Assembly (NCBI GenBank): GCA_032719365.1
Contig: CM064871.1
Coordinates: forward strand, 69,365,586-69,429,585
Direction: 5' to 3'
Source of the DNA: Prinsepia uniflora
Taxonomy: Eukaryota > Streptophyta > Magnoliopsida > Rosales > Rosaceae
Length of the DNA stretch: 64,000 bases
Position numbers and translations under genes: made by a program. Positions 34,017-44,356 of this stretch are shown one piece after another (positions within the stretch are counted from its first letter, which is position 1; each line of letters starts with the position of its first letter). Under the pieces are notes generated by a model. That model did no database searches, was not told the origin of the DNA, and worked only from the letters and a program-made list of their open reading frames with translations.

Positions 34017-35745
34017 TGTAACGACCCGTCCCGAATTCCGGGATTAGATTAGTCACTAATCTTGATTAGCGAGGTTGAACGGTGGTTAGTAGGGCGGAAT
34101 CAGACAAAATGTGCAAAATGACCGTTTTGCCCCTGGTCGTGGGTAAAATGTTGACTTTTTGTTCGGGCGGTCAAATGGACTTTGACCGATGACCGTGACG
34201 TAGTTCGGGACGTCACGAGTTCATAGACAGGTGGCACGTTCGATTCCGACATTCGTAGAGAAAGTTATGGTGTTAGGAAGTTGAGGGGTATTTTGGTAAT
34301 TTGGCTTATTAGGGGCCAAATGTTGACTTTCTGACCGGGAGGTCCGATGGGCAAGGGCCAAGGACCGTTACGTAGGTATCGTCGATACGAATCCAACGAC
34401 AGGCGGCATGCCGAAATCGGAGTTACGACGACGAAGTTATGGTCAAGGAATCGGGCTCGGTTTACCGAACGAACCGGGATTAAAATAATAATAAAATATT
34501 GAATAGTGATTATTGAATCTGAACCCTTGGATGAGTGACAAGTGTCACTCATCCCTTGATTTGGGGCTCTAAATCTGGATCATGCTTCCATTAATGGGTT
34601 AAAATACAATTTATCCCCTCTTTTAATCTCAGCCCTCCATCTCACTCCCAGATTGCATCTGGACCGTCCATCTCATCTAATCCCTTCCTTAATTAATTTG
34701 ATCAGTTAATCCCCCTCTCTCATTTCTCATTTCACCGTGAACGACTACCACCCCAAATCCACTACCCATCCAACCCGCACCAACTAAACCTACACCATTA
34801 CTAGGCTAAGTCCAGTGGGAGATTTGGGCACCTGAGGAATGACGGGAGACGGCGGGAGACGACAGCGGACACGGCGGAAAGGAAAAACAGGGGAGGTCCA
34901 AAACTCAGAATTCGGAAGTCGTTTTGGGCTGGTTTTGATCGTTGTAAATGGACGTAGGATGTTCCTGGAGTCGAACTGGGCATGCTGGTGGCCACGGCGG
35001 GAGCCACGGCGGCGAGGTAAGCCTCGAACCCGTGAGTCTGTTTTCGGGTAAAAATGGCAGGATGGGTTTTAACGTACTACAATCGATCTTGTGACCAGGA
35101 TGATGATCTAGGGGTTGAGACGAGCCTTTGGGGATCGTTTTCGAAAGGAATGGTGGCCGGGATCGTGCAGACACGACGGTTGCAGGTGGCCGGTCTGCAC
35201 ACCTCCACGAACAGGTAGTCAAACGTGTTGGTTTCTCAGTTTTAAAATCATGGATCAACTGGAATTAATGAGACGATCTTGTAGGAACAAACGGAATTGA
35301 AAATGATCGAGTAATGGCTGAGAACCAGTCGGGTTGGGCCGCGGGTCACGGTGACCCGTTTATCAGACAACTGGGTCAGAACGGTGACACTGTTCACGGC
35401 GCGTGAGTTTCACGCGCAGCCACTCACGGCGGCGCGTGACGGCGCGTGGGCACGGATCTCGATGTGAGGTCAACATGACTTTTGTCCTATTTAATGTAAC
35501 GAACATTTTGGGATTGGTTTCGGGTCGATCGGACACCGTCTCGATAGTGTTCGGGATGTCCGAAGGTTTTAAATTAAGTTTAAAAATAAGTAAAAATGCG
35601 GGAAAATTACGGGACTTTGATAGGATGTTAATGATGAGGTTAGTGACCCTCTAATGTGATTTGGACAGGATTGGGAGTCCCGGTGATAGTGGTGTGGCCC
35701 GGGAGGGCCGGTGGCACGCGTATCGAGGCACACGGTTAAAACGGT

Positions 35746-37075
35746 CTGTGAGTGGACTTTGGTTTTATAAATTCTATGCATGCTTAAATGTTTTACATGG
35801 ATTATGATTGTGATTGTATGATGTTGGTTTGGTTGTTGGTAAATTGTACGGTTTCACGTATTTCGAGGCGATTTACGTGCTTGCACGTAAATCGAGGTTT
35901 TCCGGTTTTACATGGATTTTCCATATTTATGACTTGGATATAATGTGATGAAATGGTTTTGAAATTGGAAATATGAACTCGGGCTTGAGGCCCAATTATG
36001 TTGGAAATTTCGGACTTGGAGTCCATTTGAAATCGGGCCGAGGGCCCAGTTGGTTAATGAAATCGGGCCAGGGGCCCAGTTGGTATGAAATCGGGCTGAG
36101 ACCCATTTGAGTTATGTTATCGGGCCAGGGGCCCAGTTGATTTACGAATTCGGGCCGTGGGCCCAGTGGGTTTATAAGTCGGGCTGCGGGCCCAGTTGGT
36201 TTACAAATCGGGCCGTGGGCCCAGTGGTTCATAAAATCGGGCATGAGGCCCAGTTGGATAATAAATGTGATTTCGGGTCAGGGACCCTATATTTAATAAT
36301 TGTGATTTTGGGTCAAGGACCCTAAATGGAATTATGTGGTTTTATGGAAATTTCGGGCAGGGCCCAATGGTAATAATATGATAAAAGGATTAAATAAAAC
36401 TGTTTTCCATATACCATCTGGACACAAGGATATATGATGGTCTCCTCCAGATGTCTGGGACACTGGGGAAGTCACGGTGCATTGCCTGCGAGGGGTCATT
36501 ATACGGAGTAGCCGGACCGTATGATGACTCAGGAGCAGGATTGCTATGATTGACGTCAGGGACGTCAGACATCAGGGATGTCAGATATATGGACCCGGAG
36601 AGACCCCGGGCAGCACGCGTAGCTTATGAAACCGTGAGATATGACGTCAGGGACGTCTAGCGTCTGGGACGCTAAGCATCTGGGATGCTGGTGATGGTAA
36701 TGGTAAAATATGGATTAATGAATAAAATGGCTTATTGGTTGGATATGTGTTATGTGGTAAAAATGGATTATTGGTTATGAAATGGTATGTAGGGTCGGGG
36801 ACCCTAAATGGTTTTGGATTTTGAATTGATGTTCATTTATGGTCGTGGGTGGTGACCCACATGGTTTTAATATGTATGGTGGTGGTATTCCACAGTTTTG
36901 GGCTGAGTTCCCACACTTGGCTTTTGGTTAACGGTTTTTGGGCTAAGACCCTAATGGCTCGGTTGAGCAAACGTTTTGGTTACTGGTTTTTGTGGCATGC
37001 ATACGTTTTTATTGGAGGGCATAAATGTCTTATAAATGTATTTGGGTAAACTTATTGGTTTTTGTCCACTCACAG
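35746..37075 (+). repeat. Long-range complementary pair, LTR 4
   Basis: CTGTGAGTGGAC at 35746-35757 pairs over 12 nt with GTCCACTCACAG at 37064-37075. Confidence 0.78.
35981..36689 (+). repeat. Array of short covarying inverted repeats, LTR 4
   Basis: Same series as in LTR 2, spacer variants of type B. Confidence 0.83.
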
Positions 37076-37282
37076 CTTTTGGTTTTAATGCCCTTCAGGT
37101 TGATCACGGATGTGATTGCAACAGGGACTGGGACATTGCACACCTCCTCCATCGATCCTTGCGCACTCTAGATGCCCCGTTTGGGCAGTGGCTCTTGGTC
37201 ATCCCTTGTCTGACACCCCTGGTTGGACGGGAGCAAGGCACATTCCATGGTAATCCCGGGGGGATTGGGATGGGTCCTGTCA

Positions 37283-37287
37283 TGCAG
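37283..37287. repeat. Target-site duplication TGCAG, right copy
   Basis: Matches 14639-14643. Confidence 0.92.
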
Positions 37288-38007
37288 CTTATCTTTTCAC
37301 CCTTTCGAGGCATTTATGCAACTGCCTAACCGTCTTTATGACTGCTCTAGCAGCATTGTCATAATGGTTAAGCTTCATTTCCTGTATAAACCTTCTTTTT
37401 GACCATCTGTGTCATAAAGGTTGCCTTCATCCTGACTGACTAGTTCATGGACTTTCAGAGGAAGTTCGCAGGAGATCAACCTTCTTCTTGACCATTTCGA
37501 GTCATAAGGGTTGATATCATCAACTACCGGTTCACGGAAAGTCATCCCGACTACTGGTTCACAGAAAGCCATCCCGACTACCACCCTACGGAAAGTCATC
37601 TTGATTGCCAATTAATGGCTGGTCACTAAGGAATTCAAACCTCCCTTTCGACGTCTCACCGTTGCATTTGAGTGCTGTCATCATATGGTATGATTTTTTA
37701 CTGATATTTTTTCAGTTGATGATTCCTGAAACTTCTTGCTTATTACGAGTTTGGAGCGCGACGAAAATAATTTACTTCTTTGCACTTGTAACTTTAGTTT
37801 GTTTAAATTCAAGTACTTTTACATTCCTATATTTGTACTATCGCATTCGTTTCAATAAAAAAAACCAGATTTTCTTAAGTAATTGGTTCTCGAGACATAC
37901 CGTCTGAACGTGGTTTCCGACTTCACAAGTCGGGATACCATCTTTGTACGTTGGTCCGATTACTTTGATTCTGACCCGAGAGAACCTGAAACCACCATCC
38001 CCTGACA
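37288..38007 (+). mobile_element. Gypsy-like 3' LTR, downstream part (720 bp)
   Basis: Continues the LTR broken at 14643, for a combined length of about 1,137 bp. Contains a polyadenylation-like CGTTTCAATAAA near 37849 and ends CCCTGACA at 38007, so the LTR runs TGT...ACA. Two short CAACCTTCTTCTTGACCAT-like repeats occur near 37388 and 37478. The open stretch at 37605-37907 resembles nothing known. Confidence 0.55.
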
Positions 38008-38478
38008 AACTGAAATAGCAACGTCGCCAATCAGAGTATCATGGAGAAATAAAATTCATTAGTTTGGGTAACGCTGGAAAAAGAATGTTAAGTTCTTGAA
38101 AAAGGCATAGAAAAGAATAGCGCATGAGAAATCTTGTCATCCTGCCCCGCGATCGTTTTTATTAGAAGAAAAGTTCTTGGGCCAAAAACAGAACCAAAAT
38201 ACACTATCTAGTAGCAGTTTCTCTATTAGTGGCACGCCTACCCTTGAGCTGAGAAACCCCATTTACTTTCTAGTCTGCCCATTCAGGGATTGACTGCAGC
38301 ATCAGGCCTGCTACTCTCAGCCCATCCAGCATCTCTACACCCATCACGACAAAAGAGATCGCCACGAGTGGTCCACCTCCCTCGCTTTCGCAGAACAGGT
38401 TCCACGCAGAGATCCAGCTAGGGTTGCCTTGGGACATTCGGCTCGTAATAGGAGAAAAATATTTTGGGCAGGAATAGA
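38008..38478. other. Unassigned spacer before the third P450 fragment
   Basis: About 470 bp between the gypsy-like LTR end and recognisable P450 exon sequence. Short minus-strand open frames (38270-38482, 38344-38625) do not match a family I know. It may be further transposon debris. Confidence 0.4.
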
Positions 38479-38840
38479 CCAACCACGCCTTCCAATGGAG
38501 AGAGCTTGAAAGTAAGTTGTTAATGTAGTCTGTAACTTTTTCAAATAGTAAAAAACAAATAAAAGAAGTAAAAATGGAAGTAACTTTTTTGAATTGTGTG
38601 TGTGATCAGAGTATAGTTCCGGCAATGATAGCCAGTGGTGAGACGATGCTAGAAAGGTTGAAAGGTTACGAACGGAAGGAGATTGAAGCGCATGATGAAG
38701 TTCGGGTTTTTAGTTCGGAAGTGATTTCTAGAACAGCATTTAGCAGCAGCTATTTGGAAGGGAAGAACACTTTTGAGATGATGAAGAAGTTATCTTCTCT
38801 TTTTTTTGGTCTTAAAAAATATCTTTTGGTGATGTTGTAG
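38479..38840 (+). pseudogene. Third CYP749A-like P450 copy: exon 2 end and exon 3 only
   Basis: 38479-38511 matches the end of P450 exon 2 (NHAF...GESLK block) with a one-base insertion that breaks the frame, then a GTAAG donor at 38512. After a 98-bp intron ending CAG, exon 3 from 38610 is open and reads SIVPAMIASGETMLERLKGYERKEIE...SRTAFSSSYLEGKNTFEMMKKL. Similarity fades near 38800. No exons 1, 4 or 5 are nearby, so the I-helix, ExxR and haem loop are missing. Confidence 0.88.
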
Positions 38841-40171
38841 TCACTGTCATTTTGTTGGAGTATTAATTGGAGTGAATTCACCTCATTGACACTGAAAGGA
38901 AGTTCATGTCCAAGTAGGAAAATTTCAAAAAGTAACATGATTAGTTAAAGCATTTCGAGTGGTCGATATGAGCCGCTCTATAATTACAATTGAATGATAG
39001 GTCTAACGTATCAAAGCTTGATTGCTGTGTAATATCAAAGCTTAATGAATGTGCTTTGTTTCCTATTTTTAACTTCTAATTATTATCTATATGAGGATTT
39101 AATTCAGTGAGCTGATTTATGATTGTTTACCTTCAGTTTTTGTTGGTATTAGAAGCTTTTTGTGAAGTTTTGATGAATAGTTATGTTAAGATTAGCTGAA
39201 TTTGTGTCCTATGATCTTTAGTGAAATTATTATTTTCAATTAAAGCTTATACTAGTTTGATCTTTGGGTCGAAGCTTTAAATAAACCATTGTTGACGAGA
39301 GTGTCATATTGTGTCAAGGATGGCATTGGTGTGGAACTCAAAATCACCTGAAAATTGTGCAGCTGTTACGTGACCTATAATTCACACAATATCCAAATTG
39401 CCCGTGATATTGAGATTAACGACTCATAGAGACTCACACATTAAATAGTGTATTTATTAGCTGAATATATTATTTAATCGAGTTAAAATCTCCATAATAT
39501 TAATATTCTTTTCGAGAATTAATTATCATTGTTATTCCTAATAATAAACAATTATTATTGATATTAAATTATTATAATTGTCATCATTATTCTTAATCAT
39601 GAACAATTGTTATTAATATTAAATTATTAAATAATATCTTTTATTATTTATTAATTACAATATCCTTCAACCAATCAGAATGTTCCGCAACTCCCAAGGC
39701 TTCTCTATATATAGTGGAGCTCATTTCATTTTCAAGATAATTGGTCATTCGCTTTTGAAGCATTATGATTCCTCTCTCAATGCTTACTTAAGTATTAGAG
39801 CGTTTTTTGTTGAACAACCCTCATGACTTTTACTTTAACTTTGATTATCATTTGTTTGTAAGTGAATATGAATTTATTTTCTTGATTTAGTAAAATAATT
39901 TTGGTCTTGCGTTAGTATTTTTCTGTAGTTTTTTATTATCATCTAATAGTTGTAATCTATCTTCTTATTGAGAAAGGATTCCAGAGCTCTCAAACTACCA
40001 CACGGTTTTAGTTAATCTTACTATATAATTCCTGTTGGATTACAGTGGTAACTTATTTAAGCTGAGAACAATTGGGCCATATTATGCTAAATTTACGAAA
40101 AAGTGCAAATATGTTATGGTTTAGCTAAACATGAACATGAAAACCAGCACTGTTCGATTACAGATATGCAA

Positions 40172-40195
40172 ATATATATATATATATATATATAT
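40172..40195. repeat. TA dinucleotide microsatellite
   Basis: About twelve uninterrupted AT units. Confidence 0.95.
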
Positions 40196-40799
40196 GTGGC
40201 AAGCAAATAGTGAGTCATATTTACTGTGTTAAATTAGACGTTATACCATTACAGGGTAATTAAGAAGAAAACGTTACTGCCATTACGGGGTAGTTGTATT
40301 TTAATAGTTGACAAACAATCTTTGGTTGAGCAAATCGAAGCTACAATCTTAATATAAATAGTTATGGTTTACTAAATATGGTCATTGTTCATGTTTGCTA
40401 AGCAAAAATACACCAAATCCGGGTCCAAAGAAGTCAATCGCAGAAGCATTATTAAAGTTTTTATTAACTATGTGTTGAAAGAGGCTTGCATTTACATATT
40501 CAAATGACAATGTTCATTGAAAATACAATTCATTTCCACTAACCATTAGGCTTACGTATAACGTATCATTTATCAATCAAACATGCCTTTTCATTTTGTG
40601 TGTGGTCAGTACAGCAGGCCATCTAAAATATGCAATAATTACCTTAAAGTTTTGCCATTCGTGGTTTAATCAACCTTCCCAACATCCAACTTACCATCAA
40701 ATGCCGCTCTCATGAGTCATGTCCTCAGTCCTCCCCCACTTTCCAAAGATTCTGCTATTTTAGTATTAGGAAAAGAAATACAGCTAGATTACGATATCT

Positions 40800-41170
40800 C
40801 TTTGGTCTAGATCACCATATATACAAAATATTACGTTCTTAAATAGCTTATTCGTCTCGTTAATAATACATATATAAAACGTCATGTTTTCAAAATAAGA
40901 AATAATTGTAGTAATCTTGTCAGCACACAACTTACCTACCAAAGGCCGCGCCCTCATGTTTTCAAATAGCGATATGTACAAAACGTCACGTTCTCAAATA
41001 GCTCGTTCATAAAGATGGTGATTTGTGCAGATAGCGATTTATTCAAAATGTGACGTTTTCAAATAGCTCATTGGTGTAGATAGCGATTTATACAAAACGT
41101 CCAGTTCTCAGATAGAAAATGTAATGTTTTCAAATAATTCATTTGTACAGATAACGATAGATATAACAGA
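40800..41170. repeat. Degenerate short tandem repeat
   Basis: The string GATAGCGATTTATACAAAACGT followed by CACGTTTTCAAATAGCTCATT recurs with changes, clearest near 40970, 41033 and 41083, at about 50-65 bp. No known satellite is recognised. Confidence 0.65.
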
Positions 41171-41375
41171 TAAGTCTTTAAAATAGAAAAATCATGTTAA
41201 GACGGTGTTTGATGAATCATTATTTTATTCAATTTGTTAGTATTTTATAGGAGATTTGAACATTTTGGGGAAGAAGAATACATTGTTTTGAATTTGAAGG
41301 TAATGGTTATAATTAATATATGGACTTCCCATTGTATGATCAGCCGACAATGAGAGCTTAAGGTCTCCATAAGTT

Positions 41376-41815
41376 ACTATTAAAGAATTGTTCAAGGCAC
41401 CGGACAATTCTAAACGCAAAAGCGACGTAATTTTTCGTCAACGGCCCCAACACAATATCCAATATATTTAACATAGCAGGAAAAAAAAAAAAAAAAGCTG
41501 AAAAACAGAGCAGAAAAACAGAGATAATGTAGATAAATAAATGAGTTCGTTGAGCTGCAGAGGCGAAGTCTTAATGAGTTTTGTTCGTGCCCAATAATTG
41601 TTGTAGCGAAGTCAATGGACGTCATTTGGTAGCTCGTTTCTGGAAAAGCAGTTCGCAGGTACTGTTAAAGAGTTGTTCAAGGCACCGGACAATTCTAAAC
41701 GCAAAAACGACGTAATTTTTGTCAACGGCCCTAACATAATATCCAAAATATTAAACATAGCAGAAAAAAAAAATTGAAAAACAGAGCATAAACATAGATA
41801 ATATAGATAAATAAA
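41376..41815 (+). repeat. Direct duplication of about 155-165 bp
   Basis: 41376-41541 and 41661-41815 share the series GTTCAAGGCACCGGACAATT, CTAAACGCAAAA, GACGTAATTTTT, GTCAACGGCCC and GATAAATAAA. The offset is about 285 bp, and both copies contain an A-run of different length. Confidence 0.85.
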
Positions 41816-42531
41816 GAGTAAATTATTATTACACCCTTAATAACTTTTATTTTTATTTAAAATCTTTAATGTTGTTATATTAAACAAAATAAGACCTTAT
41901 TTCAAACTTTTTTTATTCAAAATTCTCTAAACTGAATTTGTAAATAATAAATTTCACATTTACCCTTTTATATCTCAATTAAAAAAATGAGTGAGTTATT
42001 GAGAATTCCTTTAAATAATTAAAAATAACATTATCTTTTTTTATCTTTTTTGCCTCATGTAGCCCTTATTGTTTGATTTCTATGGCCTCTTGCCCCCCGT
42101 CCCAGAAATCGAAATTAGATTAGTGGTTAATGACGAATTAGTGAGTTAATCAGTGATTAGTTGGGTGATTTCGAACGGACGGTGCGAAATGACGGTTTTG
42201 CCCCTAATTTGGGCGAACGGTTGAATTTTCGTTCGGGCGGTCAAATGAACTTTGACCGATGACTGTGACGTAGTTCGGAACGTCACGAGTTCATAGAAAG
42301 GTGGCACGTCCGATTCTGATATCCGCGGAGGAAGTTATGACGTTCGGAAGGTCGAGAGTATTTTGGTAAATTGGTTGAAATAGGGCAAATGGTTGACTTT
42401 TTAGACGACAAGTGATTTTCACGCATTTCGAGGACTGTTAGGTAGATCTCGATCTCTTGAATATAACGACAGGAGGCATGAGACAATTGGAGTTCAGACG
42501 ACGGAGTTACGAGTCTAGCAATATGAGGGGC

Positions 42532-42600
42532 AAAATGGTCATTTGAGAAGGCAGAGGCATTTTGGTCATTTGAGAAGGCAGAGGCATTTTGGTCATTTGA
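42532..42600 (+). repeat. 27-bp tandem duplication
   Basis: The unit CATTTTGGTCATTTGAGAAG plus GCAGAGG is repeated between two and three times inside the solo LTR. Confidence 0.85.
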
Positions 42601-44202
42601 TGGTTTAGGGATCTGTGCCCAATGGAATTGGGACACTTGGCAGTTTTGGGATGCAGTGACCACCAGATTTTGAAAACCTATCCCTCTCTGGATGGTCATA
42701 GAAGGTCCCTCACCGTTCCACCATGTTTTCACGGTTTAAATTTATGGTTGCACGATTTTGAAGTGAGAAACAGAGGAGACCATGAGAATCATCCCACCCA
42801 ATTTTTTAAATCTTCAGTATTTTCTAGTGAGGTGTGGAGGAGGAAGAGAGTGTGGATGATGAAGAGTAGGATGGTGCCTTGGAGAAGGGCCATCGTGGAC
42901 GGTGGCCACGACGCCGTGAGAAACAAGGGAGACGCGAAACTATGAGGAACCAATGACTCTATCACCTGCAAACGTGACCTTTAGTGAAGCTTGAAAGGAA
43001 AGGTAAGTAGTATTTCCATGAAAATTGAATTTTGACTACGAAAATGGTAGATCGTGTTTCACGGGTTAATAGATGATTTGGTTAATTGGAACAAGGATTT
43101 GAGGTTAAAAGGAAGCGTGTGGACTTGAAACCACGATGGGAGGTGGCCGGAAGTGGAAGAAAACGACGGGGGAACATGGCCGGTTCATCTTTTGAATTAA
43201 AGAGGTAATTTCTCGAGTTTAAACTCACGGTTTTAGGTTCTAATTAATGGAAAAGACTGAGACAAACATGTAGGAATGAAAAGGATTAAAATCGATTTGC
43301 AATTGGATGAAAATCAGTGTCAAACCGCCCACGCCAGTTCAGTTGAACCAGCCGGCCTGCTGAACCGGTCGATCACAGCTTGAAGACAGTGAACAGTGGG
43401 CGCGTGGCTCCCACACGCAGCCCCTTTGGGTGGCTCGTGAGGGCGCGTGGCTCACTTTTTGAAGAAGGTTTCAACACGACTTTTAAAGTATTCGATGTAA
43501 CGAAATTTTCAGACTGGTTTCGAGTCGATCGGACATCATCTCGATATGTTTCGGGATGTCCGAAGGTTTTAAGGCTCGATTAAAAATAGTTAAAAATTCG
43601 GGAAAAATTACGGGGCTTTAGTATGAATATTGTGAAGTAGTTAGTGACCTTATTATGGGATTTGGACATGTTCGGGAAAGCCGATGATAGTGGATTAGCA
43701 GGGAAAGTGTAATTGCGCGCGTATCGAGGCGGCGACGCTAATGGTCTATGAGTGGACTTTGCTTTCTAACTTATGATGCATGCATATATGTTTTTTTATG
43801 TTTTCTATACGAGATTTCTATGTTAATGATATGATCTTGATGATTTACGATTTTGCACGCATTTCAAGATTATTACGTATTTGCACGTTTTATGAGTTTC
43901 CGATTTATATTGTGATTTGATCATGGTTTTGATGATTTGATTTTGGGATTTGAAATATGATTTGATTTCAATGATTTATAACAGATTTGGAAAGTGATTT
44001 CGGGCTTGAAACTCTGTTCATGTGATTTGGGTAAACGTAATTCGGTTTTGAAATTGAATTTCGGAAAAGTGATTCGGATTTGGTTTTGAAACTTGAAAGA
44101 GAAATTCTGGATTTGGGTTTGAGACGATAGCTCCGGATGCTAGCTTACGGAATCATTATTGCGAATTTGGATATGGATTTTCTATGATTTTCACTCGGTT
44201 TT

Positions 44203-44336
44203 GGGTTTAAAGACCCGTTGAAAAATGGTTTTGGGTTTAAAGACCCGGAAAATGGCTGTATCTGGTTTTGAGTTTAAAGACTCGGTTGATTGACGGGGGA
44301 GGGCCCTGGATTGATATGTTTTGAGTTTAAAGACTC
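44203..44336 (+). repeat. Covarying inverted repeats of a second type
   Basis: GGGTTTAAAGACCC at 44203-44216 and 44233-44246; GAGTTTAAAGACTC at 44270-44283 and 44323-44336. Second and penultimate bases switch together (G/C to A/T). Confidence 0.85.
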
Positions 44337-44356
44337 GGTTATGATATCCCCCGAGG

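Larger units (their letters stand above)
14644..37282 (+). mobile_element. Tandem LARD array: four LTRs and three internal regions
   Basis: The order is LTR (14644-17906), internal (17907-21100), LTR (21101-24365), internal (24366-27559), LTR (27560-30822), internal (30823-34016), LTR (34017-37282). Successive LTR starts are 6,457, 6,459 and 6,457 bp apart. Every LTR starts TGTAACGACCCGTCCCG and ends GGGTCCTGTCA. Every internal region starts with an initiator-Met primer site and ends with a polypurine tract. Single TGCAG copies flank the whole array. Internal regions lack gag and pol, which makes this a large retrotransposon derivative. Adjacent units share an LTR, the signature of unequal recombination between LTRs or of integration of a multimer. 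Confidence 0.95.
34017..37282 (+). mobile_element. Array LTR 4 (3,266 bp)
   Basis: Type-B markers in the 3' half (AAATGCGGG near 35595, CATTGCCTGCG near 36480), and private changes near the end (TGTGATTGCAACAGGG near 37111, CTCTAGATG near 37167, GAGCAAGGC near 37231). Followed by the right TGCAG at 37283-37287. Confidence 0.95.
11711..38007 (+). mobile_element. 3' part of a Ty3/gypsy-like element (with inserted array)
   Basis: Similarity to the P450 stops at 11710. What follows has an antisense plant-mobile-domain ORF, then a polypurine tract and a + strand LTR with a TATA box. An extra antisense ORF between pol and the 3' LTR is an arrangement described for plant Ty3/gypsy elements of the Tat lineage. 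No gag, pol or 5' LTR remains, so the 5' end was lost together with the P450 3' end. The 3' LTR is itself interrupted by the 22.6-kb array at 14644-37282. Assignment to Tat rests on architecture only. Confidence 0.55.
38841..42090. other. AT-rich intergenic DNA with small repeats
   Basis: No gene is apparent over about 3.2 kb. The longest open frames are short and AT-driven. The region includes a TA microsatellite, a degenerate short tandem repeat and a direct duplication, listed separately. A TATATATAGTGGAG string lies near 39704 with no ORF behind it. 41820-42060 is very AT-rich. Confidence 0.55.

Noticed and set aside
37605..37907. 100-codon + strand ORF
   Set aside because: Lies inside the LTR, hydrophobic by AT/T composition, and ends near a polyadenylation-like signal. 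No similarity recognised.
38270..38625. Two overlapping minus-strand ORFs next to the third P450 fragment
   Set aside because: One runs across P450 exon 2 end in antisense; neither has recognisable domains. Shadow or chance ORFs.
42622..42945. 107-codon + strand ORF in the solo LTR
   Set aside because: Single copy in LTR DNA, overlapped by a minus-strand ORF, no motif.
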